Shown: positions 43,984 through 53,440, counted from the stretch's first letter. The stretch: DNA of 53,685 bases from Bauldia sp. (GCF_020442045.1 NZ_JAGRLA010000112.1:1-53685), one strand, 5' to 3'. Made by a program: numbers and translations. The notes: generated by a model from the letters alone, not told the origin.

Positions 43984-44679
43984 ATGACACCGCGCGTGAT
44001 GATCGTCGAAGACGAGGAACCGCTTTCGTTGATGCTTCGCTACAACCTGGAGGCCGAAGGCTACCAGGTCGAGACGGTGGAACGCGGTGACGACGCCGAA
44101 ACCCGGCTTCGGGAAATGACGCCGGATCTGCTTCTTCTCGACTGGATGCTGCCCGGTGTCTCCGGCATCGAGCTGTGTCGTCGCCTGCGCGCCCACGAGG
44201 CGACCCGGGCGCTGCCAATCATCATGCTGACCGCGCGCGGCGAGGAGTCCGAGCGGGTCCGCGGGCTCGCGACCGGCGCGGACGATTACGTGGTCAAGCC
44301 GTTCTCGGTTCCCGAGCTGATGGCGAGGGTGAGGGCGATCCTTCGCCGCTCACGGCCGGAACTGATCGCCTCGGTGCTGCGCGCGGGCGAGCTGGAGCTC
44401 GATCGTGAGACCCACCGCGTCAGGCGGCGCGGTCGCGAGTTGCAGCTTGGACCGACCGAATTCCGGCTGCTGGAATTCCTGATGCAGAGCCCCGGCCGGG
44501 TCTATACCCGGGCACAGATGCTGGACGGCGTCTGGGGCCGGGACGTCTATGTCGACGAACGCACGGTCGACGTCCATGTCGGGCGCCTGCGCAAGGCGCT
44601 CGGCCACGGACGCGACCCGATCCGCACCGTCCGCGGCTCGGGTTACTCCTTCGACGAGAGCTTCGCCGAGGCGAACTGA
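43984..44679 (+). CDS. phoB: Phosphate regulon response regulator PhoB
   Basis: The 231-residue protein has a receiver domain with the phospho-acceptor Asp53 (LLLLDWMLPG), the Lys in YVVKPFSVPEL, and a winged-helix OmpR-type output domain with RVYTRAQMLDGVWG and ERTVDVHVGRLRKAL. Phosphorylated PhoB binds the Pho box upstream of pstS. GAGGAGGG at 43971-43978 sits at good distance from ATG 43984. No Pho box is seen right before it, so it is probably transcribed with pst. Confidence 0.96.
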   Translation: MTPRVMIVEDEEPLSLMLRYNLEAEGYQVETVERGDDAETRLREMTPDLLLLDWMLPGVSGIELCRRLRAHEATRALPIIMLTARGEESERVRGLATGADDYVVKPFSVPELMARVRAILRRSRPELIASVLRAGELELDRETHRVRRRGRELQLGPTEFRLLEFLMQSPGRVYTRAQMLDGVWGRDVYVDERTVDVHVGRLRKALGHGRDPIRTVRGSGYSFDESFAEAN

Positions 44680-44704
44680 CCGCGGCGCCCGGCCGTCCGG
44701 CGCG

Positions 44705-45214
44705 TCAGGTATCCCTGTCGCGGCGATCGCGACGCCGGTCGTTGGCCGGCTGATAGGCGAGCCGCGAGTGATATTCGCAATAGGGCAGGCCGTTGAAATT
44801 GCGGTGGCCGCAGAAATGGAAATCCTCGCTGCCGGGATCGCCGATCGGCCACTTGCACATCTGGTCGTTGAGGGCGAGCAGCGGGATCTTCAGGCTGATC
44901 GGGACCACCAGATCCTCGATCGGAACCGGCGCCGGCGCCCGGCGAGGGCTCGGACTGGCGTGAACCTTCAGGGCGGTATTGCCCGAAACATAGGAAGATC
45001 GCGACGACGGCCGATGCGGTGAACTCGTCCGCATCTTTCGCGGCCGCGGGGTACTCGACGCCGGCTTCGCCCGGCCTGACAGGTTGAGCCTGTGAACCTT
45101 GCCGATGACCGCGTTGCGGGTCACGCCGCCAAGCTGCGCGGCAATCTGGCTCGCGCTCAAACCGTCTGCCCAGAGTTTCTTCAGCAACTCGACTCGTTCG
45201 TCGGTCCAGCTCAT
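44705..45214 (-). CDS. gcrA: Cell-cycle transcription factor GcrA
   Basis: The 169-residue protein begins SWTDERVELLKKLWADGLS, the GcrA helix-turn-helix with ITRNAVIGKVHRL-type sequence (GGVTRNAVIGKVHRLNL). The C-terminal sigma-70-binding part has CKWPIGDPGSEDFHFCGH and YCEYHSRLAY. GcrA activates sigma-70 promoters that carry CcrM-methylated GANTC sites. Five GANTC sites lie in its own upstream region. Length is normal for the family. Confidence 0.96.
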   Translation of the reverse strand: MSWTDERVELLKKLWADGLSASQIAAQLGGVTRNAVIGKVHRLNLSGRAKPASSTPRPRKMRTSSPHRPSSRSSYVSGNTALKVHASPSPRRAPAPVPIEDLVVPISLKIPLLALNDQMCKWPIGDPGSEDFHFCGHRNFNGLPYCEYHSRLAYQPANDRRRDRRDRDT

Positions 45215-45244
45215 GCGGGTTCACCCCTTGTCTTGGCGCGGCCG

Positions 45245-45397
45245 GAATCGGAATCCTTCTGCGTGCGCCGCCCGATACTCGGTTCGACGCCATACGTCCG
45301 AAATTAGATACAGAGATCCGCCGCAAAACAGATGTCGTACTCGACTGCGGGGAGGCTACAATATGCACTGACTCACTGACAAGAGTCGGCGTGAGTC
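45245..45397. promoter_or_regulatory. Cluster of five GANTC sites between gcrA and argD
   Basis: GAATC occurs at 45245-45249 and 45251-45255, GACTC at 45370-45374, and GAGTC at 45383-45387 and 45393-45397. In DNA of this GC content about one such site is expected per 300 bases. These are CcrM methylation targets and GcrA-linked control sites. The rest of the gene-free stretch 45215-45572 is described with the argD leader signals. Confidence 0.7.
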
Positions 45398-45468
45398 TCG
45401 ACGCCTTTTCGTGTCGTTTTCCCCAGTTCGTCCCAGCGATCTCCACCGAGGCGGCCGACGGGGCGCGA

Positions 45469-45499
45469 TTGACAGGAAACCTCGGAGCGGTGCTATAAG
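45469..45499 (+). promoter_or_regulatory. argD promoter
   Basis: TTGACA (45469-45474) is followed after 18 bases by CTATAA (45493-45498), which is preceded by TG as an extended -10 element. This is the best sigma-70 promoter in the window and would start transcription near 45505. Confidence 0.75.
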
Positions 45500-45510
45500 G
45501 TCGGCTGCTG

Positions 45511-45538
45511 AAGTGCTGCCCGCAGGCGGCACTTTTTT
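45511..45538 (+). terminator. Terminator-like hairpin in the argD leader
   Basis: AAGTGCTGCC (45511-45520), loop CGCA, and GGCGGCACTT (45525-45534) form a 10-base-pair stem with one G-U pair, followed by a T run to 45538. It begins only about 6 bases after the predicted transcription start and 35 bases before argD, so it would act as an attenuator, or as a 5' stabilising hairpin. Confidence 0.7.
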
Positions 45539-45572
45539 GATTTCTGGACAATCGGTTGGTACGGGGGCGATC

Positions 45573-46766
45573 ATGAGCCGCTCACCTCTTTTTGATACAT
45601 TCGCGCGGGCGCCGCTCGCTTTCGACCACGGCGAGGGCACCTGGGTGGTGACGACCGACGGCCGCCGAATGCTCGATTTTTCGGGCGGCGTCGCGGTGAA
45701 CGTGCTCGGCCATGCTCATCCACAGCTTGTCGCGGCGCTGAAGGCGCAGGCCGAGAAGCTGTGGCATGTCTCCAACCTGTTCCGCATCCCCGAGCAGGAG
45801 GAGCTGGCGAAGACGCTGACCGACGCGACCTTCGCCGACAAGGTGTTCTTCTGCAATTCGGGCGCGGAAGCGGTGGAATGCGCGATCAAGACCGCGCGCC
45901 GCTACCAGTTCGTCAGCGGTCATCCGGAGCGGGTCCGCGTCATCACATTCGCCGGCGCCTTCCACGGGCGCACGCTCGCCACCCTGGCTGCCACCGGCAA
46001 CGCGAAATACCTGGAGGGCTTCGGGCCCGTCGCCGGCGGTTTCGATCAGGTGCCGCTCGGCGACAAGAAAGCCGTCGAGGCCGCGATCGGACCCGAGACG
46101 GCCGCCATCATGATCGAGCCGATCCAGGGCGAGGGTGGCGTCCGGCTGGTCGACAGGCAGTTCCTCCGCGATCTTCGGGACCTGTGCGACAGGAATGGCC
46201 TGCTCCTCATCTTTGACGAGGTGCAGACCGGCATCGGCCGCACCGGCCGGCTGTTCGCCTATCAGTGGTCGGGCGTCGAACCCGACATCATGACCTCGGC
46301 AAAAGGCATCGGCGGCGGGTTTCCCTTCGGCGCCTGCCTGGCGACGGAAGAGGCGGCCAAAGGCATGACACCCGGCACCCATGGCTCGACATTCGGCGGC
46401 AACCCGCTGGCGATGGCGGTGGGGAATGCGGTGCTCGACATCCTCCTTGCCGACGGCTTCATGGAGGAGGCGCAGCGCAAGAGCCTCTACCTCAAGCAGC
46501 GGCTCGCCTCCGTCGTCGACAGTCATCCCGACAGCGTCGCGGAAGTCCGTGGTGAAGGGATGCTGATCGGCGTGCGCTGCATCGTTCCTGCCGGCGATGT
46601 CATCGCCGCGACGCGCGACCAGGACCTGCTGTGCGTAGCGGCCGGCGAGAACGTCGTCCGCCTGCTGCCGCCGCTGAACGTCACGGAGGCGGAAATCGAC
46701 GAAGGCATGAAGCGTTTCGACGCGGCCCTGACCGCGCTGGAGGCGGCCAAGGCATCGGACGGCTGA
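45573..46766 (+). CDS. argD: Acetylornithine aminotransferase
   Basis: The 397-residue class III aminotransferase has [55 protein letters not shown] and [17 protein letters not shown], whose Lys carries the PLP. It converts N-acetylglutamate semialdehyde to acetylornithine. ATG 45573 follows a GGGGGCG site. argF starts 2 bases after its stop. Confidence 0.95.
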   Translation: MSRSPLFDTFARAPLAFDHGEGTWVVTTDGRRMLDFSGGVAVNVLGHAHPQLVAALKAQAEKLWHVSNLFRIPEQEELAKTLTDATFADKVFFCNSGAEAVECAIKTARRYQFVSGHPERVRVITFAGAFHGRTLATLAATGNAKYLEGFGPVAGGFDQVPLGDKKAVEAAIGPETAAIMIEPIQGEGGVRLVDRQFLRDLRDLCDRNGLLLIFDEVQTGIGRTGRLFAYQWSGVEPDIMTSAKGIGGGFPFGACLATEEAAKGMTPGTHGSTFGGNPLAMAVGNAVLDILLADGFMEEAQRKSLYLKQRLASVVDSHPDSVAEVRGEGMLIGVRCIVPAGDVIAATRDQDLLCVAAGENVVRLLPPLNVTEAEIDEGMKRFDAALTALEAAKASDG

Positions 46767-46768
46767 CG

Positions 46769-47689
46769 ATGGCCAGGCATTTCATCGACATTGCGGAGAT
46801 CGATCCTCCGGTCCTGAGGGCGATTATCGACGAGAGCCGCAGGCTGAAGGCCGACCGCAGGACCGAACGGGCCGACAGGCCGCTTGCCGGGCGGGTCCTG
46901 GCGATGATCTTCGACCGGCCGTCGACGCGGACCCGCGTTTCCTTCGACGTGGCCATGCGCGAGCTCGGCGGCGAAACCATCATGCTGACCGGCGAGGAGA
47001 TGCAGCTCCGCCGCGGCGAGACGATCTCGGACACGGCGAAGGTCCTGTCGCGCTACGTCGATGCCATCATGATCAGGACGCTCGATCACGAGACGGTGGT
47101 GGAGCTCGCCGAGGCCGCCACCGTTCCGGTGATCAACGGTCTGACCCGCCACTCCCATCCCTGCCAGATCATGGCGGACATCCTGACCTTCGAGGAGCAT
47201 CGCGGGCCGATCGGCGGCAAGACCGTGACCTGGCTCGGCGACGCCAATAATGTGCTCACGTCCTGGGTGGAGGCGGCATCGGCATTTTCATTCTCGATGC
47301 GGGTGGCGTCGCCGGAAGAACTGGCGATGCCCGCGGCGCTCGTCGGCTGGGCGCGCGAGAAGAAGGCGAGCCTCGTGCTCACCAGCGACCCGGAAGAGGC
47401 GGCACGCGACGCCGATTGCCTGGTCACCGACACATGGGTGTCGATGGGCGACCGCGACCCCGAGCGGCGCCACAACCTGCTCCAGCCCTATCAGGTCAAT
47501 GCTCACCTGATGTCGCTGGCGAATCCCGATGCGATCTTCATGCACTGCCTTCCGGCCCATCGGGGAGAGGAGGTGACCGCGGAGGTGATCGACGGCCCGC
47601 AGTCGGTCGTCTTCGACGAGGCCGAGAACCGCCTCCACGCCCAGAAGGGCGTCCTTGCATGGTGCTTCGGGGTGGATCGCGGGCTGTGA
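46769..47689 (+). CDS. argF: Ornithine carbamoyltransferase
   Basis: The 306-residue protein has the carbamoyl-phosphate motif [27 protein letters not shown], the ornithine-binding VSMGD, and [13 protein letters not shown]. It makes citrulline from ornithine. It lies between argD and hslO in one operon, and its stop overlaps the GTG of hslO. Confidence 0.97.
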   Translation: MARHFIDIAEIDPPVLRAIIDESRRLKADRRTERADRPLAGRVLAMIFDRPSTRTRVSFDVAMRELGGETIMLTGEEMQLRRGETISDTAKVLSRYVDAIMIRTLDHETVVELAEAATVPVINGLTRHSHPCQIMADILTFEEHRGPIGGKTVTWLGDANNVLTSWVEAASAFSFSMRVASPEELAMPAALVGWAREKKASLVLTSDPEEAARDADCLVTDTWVSMGDRDPERRHNLLQPYQVNAHLMSLANPDAIFMHCLPAHRGEEVTAEVIDGPQSVVFDEAENRLHAQKGVLAWCFGVDRGL

Positions 47690-48678
47690 CGGAAACCGGG
47701 GTCCAGACCGTCGCGCCGGCCGGCGATGACGCGTCGCTTCCCTTCGAGGTGGCGGCGCTTGACGTGCGGGGCCGCGCGATCCAGATGGGCCCGACGCTCG
47801 ATGCGATCCTTTCCGGCCACGGTTATCCCGACCCGGTCTCGAAGCTGCTCGCCGAAGCGCTGGTCCTGACGGTGCTGCTCGGCGCGTCGCTCAAATTCGA
47901 CGGCAAGTTCATCCTCCAGACCGACACGGACGGACCGGTCGACATGCTGGTGGCCGACTACCACACCGATGGCGCTCTTCGCGGCTATGCGCGTTTCGAT
48001 GCCGATCGCGTGGCGAGTGCCGAAAAGGAGGGGCTGAAGGATCCCTCCGGTCTGCTCGGCAAGGGCGTTCTGGCGATGACCATCGACCAGGGGCCCGAGA
48101 TGAGCCGCTACCAGGGCATCGTGCCCCTCGACGGCGGCACCCTCGAGGAAGCCGGCCATGTCTATTTCCGTCAGTCGGAGCAAATTCCGACGCGGATTCG
48201 CCTCGCTGTCGCCGAGCTCCATGACCGTGACGAAGACGGAACGATGCGGAAGACCTGGCGGGCCGGCGGATTGATCGTCCAGTTTCTGCCGCAGGCGTCG
48301 AGCCGGATGACACCCGCCGACCTGCCGGGCGGCGACGTGCCGGAGGGCATCGAGATCGGTCCCGTCGACGAGGATGACGCATGGGTCGAGGCACAGTCGC
48401 TGGCCGCCACGATCGAGGATCATGAATTGACTGATCCGGCGGTGCCCTCCGAGCGCCTCCTCTATCGCCTGTTCCACGAGCGCGGCGTCCGTGTTTTCGC
48501 GGCGACGCCGGTCATCAATCGCTGTTCCTGTTCCCGGGACAAGGTTGCCGGCCTTCTCGGCAGCTTTTCGGCCGAGGAGATCGCCGAAAGCATCGACAAT
48601 GGCGAGATCCTGGTGACGTGCGAATTCTGCGGCACGAAATACCGCTTCGATCCCGGTCAGTTCACGCCGGATTCCTGA
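47686..48678 (+). CDS. hslO: Redox-regulated chaperone Hsp33
   Basis: The 330-residue protein has the Hsp33 core ([39 protein letters not shown] segment) and the C-terminal zinc redox switch with CSCSRDK and CEFCGTKY. Oxidation releases zinc and activates holdase function. GTG 47686 overlaps the argF stop as GTGA, and I chose it over ATG 47659, which lies inside argF. It converges on and overlaps the phosphotransferase gene by 22 bases. Confidence 0.95.
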   Translation: MTETGVQTVAPAGDDASLPFEVAALDVRGRAIQMGPTLDAILSGHGYPDPVSKLLAEALVLTVLLGASLKFDGKFILQTDTDGPVDMLVADYHTDGALRGYARFDADRVASAEKEGLKDPSGLLGKGVLAMTIDQGPEMSRYQGIVPLDGGTLEEAGHVYFRQSEQIPTRIRLAVAELHDRDEDGTMRKTWRAGGLIVQFLPQASSRMTPADLPGGDVPEGIEIGPVDEDDAWVEAQSLAATIEDHELTDPAVPSERLLYRLFHERGVRVFAATPVINRCSCSRDKVAGLLGSFSAEEIAESIDNGEILVTCEFCGTKYRFDPGQFTPDS

Positions 48679-49607
48679 ACCCAGTCTCCGACCGTGCCGT
48701 CGGAGAGCCCGCCGAGCGTCCTGACATTCCACGGGTAGAGCTTCGGGTAGAGGCCGGCTGCGTCCATCGGGTCGAACAGCGTGAAGGCGAAATACACCCG
48801 GTAGGCCGTCATCACGTCGATCGCCGCCTGGTTGCTGCCGTCAAGCAGGAGGGAGCGCAGGAAGGTCCAGTCGGCTGGCCGGCACTCGTTGGTGACCTCG
48901 CAGAACATCGCGGCGCCGGTCGCGTCGTAGGACGGCTCGGCGACCAGCGTCCAGGCCCCGAAGTCGAGCACGGCGGAGACCTCGAGGTCATCGCCGATCA
49001 TCACGTTGCCCGGCAGGAAATCGCCGTGCGCCAGCGTCTTGTCGGGGCTCTCGGGAACGGCGGCGAGCCGCTCCCGCGCCTTGTCGACCAGCGTCGCGAC
49101 GTTGCCGAAGGCCGCTTCCAACCGGGCCTGGTAGCGCATGGCGGAGCGGTCGATGCTTGCCGACAGGAAGGTCCGCCAGCCGGGCGCCGTCCCTTTGTCG
49201 GGATCCAGGAGGGCGCCAAACGGCTGGTCATCCATGGTGATCGAACGGATCGCCACCGCCGCCCCGAAATAGTTGCTCAAGGCGCGCCGGCGTCCATCGC
49301 CTTCCAGCCGGTCCAACGCCTCCGTCATCGGACGCCCGGCCAGTCGCCGCTCGATGGTGGCGCCATCGGCCTCGATCGACAGGATTTCGGGTGTGTCGAA
49401 GGGCAGTCGCCCCGCGATCCGCTCGAGAAAGGACGCCAGCGCCCGAAGCCGGTCAAGCTCCGCTGGTTGCCGGCGGATACGCAGGATGCGCTCGTCGTCG
49501 AGCGCATAGACCCAGGATTCCGATCCGGCTCCGAGCAGGTCGCCGGCTCCGAGCCGGAACCGGTCCAGGATCGCTTCTTTCCATGGTGCGTCTGGTCCGG
49601 CCGAAAT
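48657..49607 (-). CDS. Aminoglycoside-phosphotransferase-family kinase, probable ATT start
   Basis: The protein has the catalytic loop LAHGDFLPGNVMIGDD and the metal-binding AVLDFGAW of APH/choline-kinase-like enzymes. The first ATG in frame (49328) would remove most of the N-lobe. Reading on upstream, the frame stays open and gives LGAGDLLGAGSESWVYALDD, a typical nucleotide-binding segment, and RIRRQP. No in-frame ATG, GTG or TTG is present there. GGGAGG at 49615-49620 sits 7 bases before ATT at 49607, giving 316 residues. The gene follows apaG by 23 bases. Substrate unknown; a frameshift or sequence error near 49584 is the alternative. Confidence 0.75.
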   Translation of the reverse strand: MSAGPDAPWKEAILDRFRLGAGDLLGAGSESWVYALDDERILRIRRQPAELDRLRALASFLERIAGRLPFDTPEILSIEADGATIERRLAGRPMTEALDRLEGDGRRRALSNYFGAAVAIRSITMDDQPFGALLDPDKGTAPGWRTFLSASIDRSAMRYQARLEAAFGNVATLVDKARERLAAVPESPDKTLAHGDFLPGNVMIGDDLEVSAVLDFGAWTLVAEPSYDATGAAMFCEVTNECRPADWTFLRSLLLDGSNQAAIDVMTAYRVYFAFTLFDPMDAAGLYPKLYPWNVRTLGGLSDGTVGDWVQESGVN

Positions 49608-49630
49608 CGCTTCGCCTCCCGGCCGGCGGA

Positions 49631-50023
49631 TCAGTTGATGGTCTTCTGCTGGTCGGGAAGATCGAGCGAGAAGGCAGGAATGTCGATCGAGAAGAGGTCA
49701 CCGTGCTCGTTCTGCATCTGGTAGGTGCCGACCATGATCCCCGAACTGGTGGTCAGCGGACAGCCGCTCGTATAGGTGAAGCTCTCGCCCGGCTTGAGGA
49801 CCGGCTGTTCGCCGACGACGCCCGGTCCCCGTACTTCCTCGACCCGGCCGTTGGCGTCGGTGATCCGCCAATGGCGCGAGCGGAGCTGGACAACGGCATC
49901 GCCGAGATTGGATATCTCGATCGTATAGGCCCAGAAATAGCGGCCATCGTCGGGAGCCGATTCCGCTTCGAGGAAGCTCGGTTCGACCGTGACCTGGATC
50001 TGCTGCGTGGTTGCCGTATACAT
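49631..50023 (-). CDS. apaG: Co2+/Mg2+ efflux protein ApaG
   Basis: The 130-residue protein is the single FnIII-like ApaG domain, with [60 protein letters not shown] and GTYQM. ApaG is linked to cobalt and magnesium tolerance, by an unclear mechanism. It follows metZ on the same strand and precedes the phosphotransferase gene. Confidence 0.95.
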   Translation of the reverse strand: MYTATTQQIQVTVEPSFLEAESAPDDGRYFWAYTIEISNLGDAVVQLRSRHWRITDANGRVEEVRGPGVVGEQPVLKPGESFTYTSGCPLTTSSGIMVGTYQMQNEHGDLFSIDIPAFSLDLPDQQKTIN

Positions 50024-50094
50024 GCCGTCTCCTGCCGCCGAAGGATTATTCGGCGGCAGGCGCGTCGTCAATTCCGGGCACCCGCGGACCGCGC

Positions 50095-51297
50095 TCAGGC
50101 CGCCTTGTCGAGGGCCCGGGAAAGGTCCGCCCACAGATCCTCCACGTCTTCGAGGCCGACCGAGAAGCGCAGCACGCCCTGGGTGATGCCGAGTTCCCGG
50201 CGCGCCTCTTCGGTGAGCCGCTGGTGGGTCGTCGTGCTCGGATGGGTGATCAGGCTCTTGGCGTCGCCGAGGTTGTTGGAAAGGCAAATGACCTTCAATG
50301 CGTTGGAGACCGCGAAGGCCTTTTTCTTTCCGCCCTTCATCTCGAAGGCGATCAGCGTCGAACCGCCGCTCATCTGGCGGGCGGCGAGGTCGGCCTGGGG
50401 ATGGTCGGGCCGGCCAGGATATAAAGTGCGCTTGACCGCGGGGTGGTCGGCGATGCGGTCGGCGAGGATCGCCGCGGTGGAGCATTGCCGTTCGACCCGG
50501 ATCGGCAGGGTCTCGAGCCCTTTCAGCAATACCCATGCATTGAAGGGACTCATGCTCGGTCCGGTATGCTTCAGCAGCGTATGGACCTTGTCGATGAAGT
50601 CCTCGTCGCCGAGGACGACTCCGCCAAGGCATCGCCCCTGGCCGTCGATATGCTTGGTGGCCGAATAGACGACGACGTCCGCTCCGAGCGCCAGCGGCTT
50701 CTGCAGGAGCGGCGTCGCGAAGACATTGTCGACGATCAGCTTCGCGCCGGCCTTGTGTGCGATGTCGGCGACCGCCGCGATGTCGACGAGCTCCAGTGTC
50801 GGGTTGGTCGGGCTTTCGAGGAAAAGCGCCTTGGTCTTCCCCTTGCGGACGGCCCTCTTCCACTGCGCGAGGTCGGCGCCATCGACCAGCGTCGACCTGA
50901 CGCCGAAGCGCGGCAGCAGATCCTCGATGATGTAGCGGCAGGAGCCGAACAGCGCCTTGGCCGCGACCACGTGGTCGCCCGCCGACAGGGATGCCATCAG
51001 GGCGGTGTTGACCGCCGCCATGCCGCTCGCCGTCGCGCGGGCGCCACCCGCTCCCTCGAGGAGGCGCATCCGCTCCTCGAACATCGCGACAGTGGGGTTG
51101 GAATAGCGGGAATAGACATGCCCCGGGTCGTCGCCCTTGAAGCGGGCCTCGGCCGATTCCGCCGTCTCGTAGACATAGCCCTGGGTCAGGAAGATCGCTT
51201 CCGAGGTCTCGCCGAAATGCGAGCGCTCGATTCCGCCATGCACGAGGGTCGTGGCCGGTCCCGGAGCAGTAACTTTTCTTTTTGCGTGTTTTGCCAT
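50095..51297 (-). CDS. metZ: O-succinylhomoserine sulfhydrylase
   Basis: The 400-residue PLP enzyme has [31 protein letters not shown], and [16 protein letters not shown], whose Lys binds the cofactor, as in the MetZ branch of the Cys/Met-metabolism family. It makes homocysteine from O-succinylhomoserine and sulfide. GGATGG (51303-51308) fits ATG 51297; ATG 51306 is an alternative, adding 3 residues. A SAM-II riboswitch and a terminator lie upstream, so expression should fall when SAM is abundant. Confidence 0.95.
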   Translation of the reverse strand: MAKHAKRKVTAPGPATTLVHGGIERSHFGETSEAIFLTQGYVYETAESAEARFKGDDPGHVYSRYSNPTVAMFEERMRLLEGAGGARATASGMAAVNTALMASLSAGDHVVAAKALFGSCRYIIEDLLPRFGVRSTLVDGADLAQWKRAVRKGKTKALFLESPTNPTLELVDIAAVADIAHKAGAKLIVDNVFATPLLQKPLALGADVVVYSATKHIDGQGRCLGGVVLGDEDFIDKVHTLLKHTGPSMSPFNAWVLLKGLETLPIRVERQCSTAAILADRIADHPAVKRTLYPGRPDHPQADLAARQMSGGSTLIAFEMKGGKKKAFAVSNALKVICLSNNLGDAKSLITHPSTTTHQRLTEEARRELGITQGVLRFSVGLEDVEDLWADLSRALDKAA

Positions 51298-51311
51298 TTG
51301 CACCATCCAAC

Positions 51312-51335
51312 AAAAAACCCGGCCGTGCGGCCGGG
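51312..51335 (-). terminator. Intrinsic terminator between the SAM-II riboswitch and metZ
   Basis: On the minus strand CCCGGCCG (51335-51328), a two-base loop, CGGCCGGG (51325-51318) and six T residues (51317-51312) form a strong terminator. It ends 5 bases before one metZ start and overlaps the ribosome entry region, so it may couple transcription and translation control. Confidence 0.85.
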
Positions 51336-51353
51336 TGGGTGCAACCCTTCCGA

Positions 51354-51410
51354 CCTTTTAGCGATTTGTTTTACGTGGCTGCAAGCCGGCCGGCTCAAAT
51401 GACCACGAAG
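51354..51410 (-). ncRNA. SAM-II riboswitch
   Basis: The minus strand shows the SAM-II core: CGTGG (51407-51403), TCATTTGAGCCGG, CTTGCAG, CCACG (51378-51374) and CGCTAAAAGG ending at 51354. CGTGG and CCACG form stem P1, and the A-rich 3' strand would complete the pseudoknot around S-adenosylmethionine. Position before metZ is the classic alphaproteobacterial setting. Confidence 0.92.
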
Positions 51411-51417
51411 TACGGAG

Positions 51418-51446
51418 GTTCTATTAGGCTTGTTGCTTGGCGTCAA
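51418..51446 (-). promoter_or_regulatory. Promoter of the metZ riboswitch transcript
   Basis: On the minus strand TTGACG (51446-51441) is followed after 17 bases by TAGAAC (51423-51418), placing the transcript start just before the riboswitch. The -10 match is only partial. Confidence 0.55.
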
Positions 51447-51492
51447 CCGCGCCATGGGGTAAGGCTCACGCCGCTAACGGCATGAGGGGGCA

Positions 51493-52593
51493 ATGGCCGA
51501 GGACGGACCCGCCGGAATATTGCCGGCACATATGATCGCGGCGCTCGCCGAGGCGGGCGGAATCCGGCCGGCGATGCCGTTCGATTCCGATCAGATCCAG
51601 CCCGCCAGTCTCGACCTGCGGCTTGGTCCGGTCGCCTATCGTGTTCGCGCCAGCTTCCTGCCCGGCCCCGCCGCCACGGTGGCGCAACGGATCGACACGT
51701 TGAAGCTGCATGAGATCGACCTGACGTCGGGCGCGCTGCTCGAACCGGGACGGAGCGGCGGCGTCTATATCGTTCCGCTGATGGAGGAACTGGCTCTCCC
51801 CGCCGATGTCGCGGCCGCCACCAATCCGAAATCCTCGACCGGCAGGCTCGACGTCTTCACCCGGGTCATCACCGACCATTCGGGCGAATTCGACACGGTC
51901 GCGGCCGGTTACGCCGGGCAGCTCTATCTGGAAATCAGCCCGCGTACCTTCCCGGTCATCGTCCGCGCCGGCTCGCGGCTTTCCCAGATCCGTTTCCGGC
52001 GCGGCAACGCGCGTCTCGACGACGCCGAACTGGAGGCGCTGCATGCCGCAACGCCCCTGGTTGATGGCGCTCTTCACACCGCCGGCGGCGTCATGCTGTC
52101 GATTGATCTCGGCGATGAGGATCGCGTCGTCGGCTATCGCGCCAAGCGGCACACCGGACTGGTCGACGTCGACAGGCGCGATGCCTATGACGTCCTCGAA
52201 TTCTGGGACCCGATCGCTATCCGCGGGCGCCGGGAACTGATCCTCGACCCGGACGAATTCTACATCCTCGTCTCGCGCGAGGCGGTCCACGTGCCGCCGG
52301 ACTACGCCGCGGAGATGGTGCCCTTCGATCCCCTGGTCGGCGAATTCAGGGTGCATTACGCCGGCTTCTTCGATCCCGGCTTCGGCCATTCCGGGTCGGG
52401 CGGAGCGGGGAGCCGCGCGGTACTCGAGGTCCGCAGCCACGAGATCCCCTTCATCCTCGAACACGGCCAGTCGGTGGGCCGGCTGGTCTATGAGCGGATG
52501 CTCGAACGGCCGAAAGCGCTCTACGGCCAGGGCATCGGATCGCACTATCAGGCACAGGGCCTGAAGCTTTCGAAGCACTTCCGTTCCGGCTAG
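51493..52593 (+). CDS. dcd: dCTP deaminase, double-length alphaproteobacterial form
   Basis: The 366-residue protein is about twice the length of E. coli Dcd. The N-terminal half has QIQPASLDLRLG, NPKSSTGRLDVFTRVITD and LYLEISPRTFPVIVRAGSRL, matching the dUTPase-like Dcd fold with its Glu. The C-terminal half repeats the pattern as VHYAGFFDPGFG and AVLEVRSHEIPFILEHGQSV. It deaminates dCTP to dUTP for thymidylate synthesis. It is divergent from metZ. Confidence 0.9.
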   Translation: MAEDGPAGILPAHMIAALAEAGGIRPAMPFDSDQIQPASLDLRLGPVAYRVRASFLPGPAATVAQRIDTLKLHEIDLTSGALLEPGRSGGVYIVPLMEELALPADVAAATNPKSSTGRLDVFTRVITDHSGEFDTVAAGYAGQLYLEISPRTFPVIVRAGSRLSQIRFRRGNARLDDAELEALHAATPLVDGALHTAGGVMLSIDLGDEDRVVGYRAKRHTGLVDVDRRDAYDVLEFWDPIAIRGRRELILDPDEFYILVSREAVHVPPDYAAEMVPFDPLVGEFRVHYAGFFDPGFGHSGSGGAGSRAVLEVRSHEIPFILEHGQSVGRLVYERMLERPKALYGQGIGSHYQAQGLKLSKHFRSG

Positions 52594-52605
52594 AGCGCGC
52601 GCCGT

Positions 52606-53328
52606 TCAGGCTTCGGGATCGCCAGGCCTGCGCATCCGCGCCAGGGCGGCACCGACGATTCCGGTCGGTACCGCGATCGCTCCAAGCCCGACGAACAGTA
52701 CGACAACCGTGAAGATCCTGCCGCCGGTCGTGATCGGATAGACATCACCGTAGCCCACCGTCGTCAGCGTGACGGCCGCCCACCACATCGAATCGAATAC
52801 CGAAGAGAACGCTTCCGGCTGCGCGTCGTGCTCGAAATAGTAGATGCCGATCGAGCAGAGATAGAGGACGATGATCGCCGCGGCGAAGAATACCACCAGT
52901 TCTTCCCGCGTCGCGCGCCACGCCTCGGCGAAGCGGTCGGCGGCGTCATTGTATCGCGTCAGCTTGAGGAGCCGGAACACCCTGAGCAGGCGCAGGGTGC
53001 GCAGTGAACGGAGGTCGAGGCCGAGGCTCAGGTAGAAAGGCAGGATGGCGAGCAGGTCGACGATTCCGAACAGGCTGCCGACATAGCGAAGCGGCCGTTC
53101 GGCGGACGCGATCCGCAGCAGGTACTCCATGGTGAAGAACGCCACGACGACGATCTCTTCGATGGTGAACGCGGCTCGCGCCCATGGCGGGAGATCGGGA
53201 AGCGTCTCGAATCCGATCGAGAGGACCGAGACGATGATGAAGGCGTAGATCAGAAAGAGGACAGGACGGCCGAACCTCGGGTGATCGCCATCCAGGATCG
53301 ACCTGACCGTCGCCTTCCAGTCCCGCAA
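52606..53328 (-). CDS. Voltage-gated potassium channel
   Basis: The 240-residue protein has six membrane helices, an S4 voltage sensor with regularly spaced Arg (SLRTLRLLRVFRLLKLTRY), and the pore with selectivity filter TTVGYGDVYP, as in Kv-type channels of bacteria. The C-terminal tail is short (RMRRPGDPEA) with no regulatory domain. It converges on dcd with 12 bases between stops. Confidence 0.95.
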   Translation of the reverse strand: MRDWKATVRSILDGDHPRFGRPVLFLIYAFIIVSVLSIGFETLPDLPPWARAAFTIEEIVVVAFFTMEYLLRIASAERPLRYVGSLFGIVDLLAILPFYLSLGLDLRSLRTLRLLRVFRLLKLTRYNDAADRFAEAWRATREELVVFFAAAIIVLYLCSIGIYYFEHDAQPEAFSSVFDSMWWAAVTLTTVGYGDVYPITTGGRIFTVVVLFVGLGAIAVPTGIVGAALARMRRPGDPEA

Positions 53329-53440
53329 AGACCCGCCCCTCCGTCCCGAGTGCCGGGGAGCTATACAGGAGCGGCGAAGCGTCCGCTATCCGTTTGGCGG
53401 AACGCACATGGCCCGCGGCTTTTCGTGGACATCCGCGTGG

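Noticed and set aside
49391..50668. 425-codon plus-strand frame over the phosphotransferase, apaG and metZ genes
   Set aside because: It spans three intact genes on the opposite strand and shows no domain.
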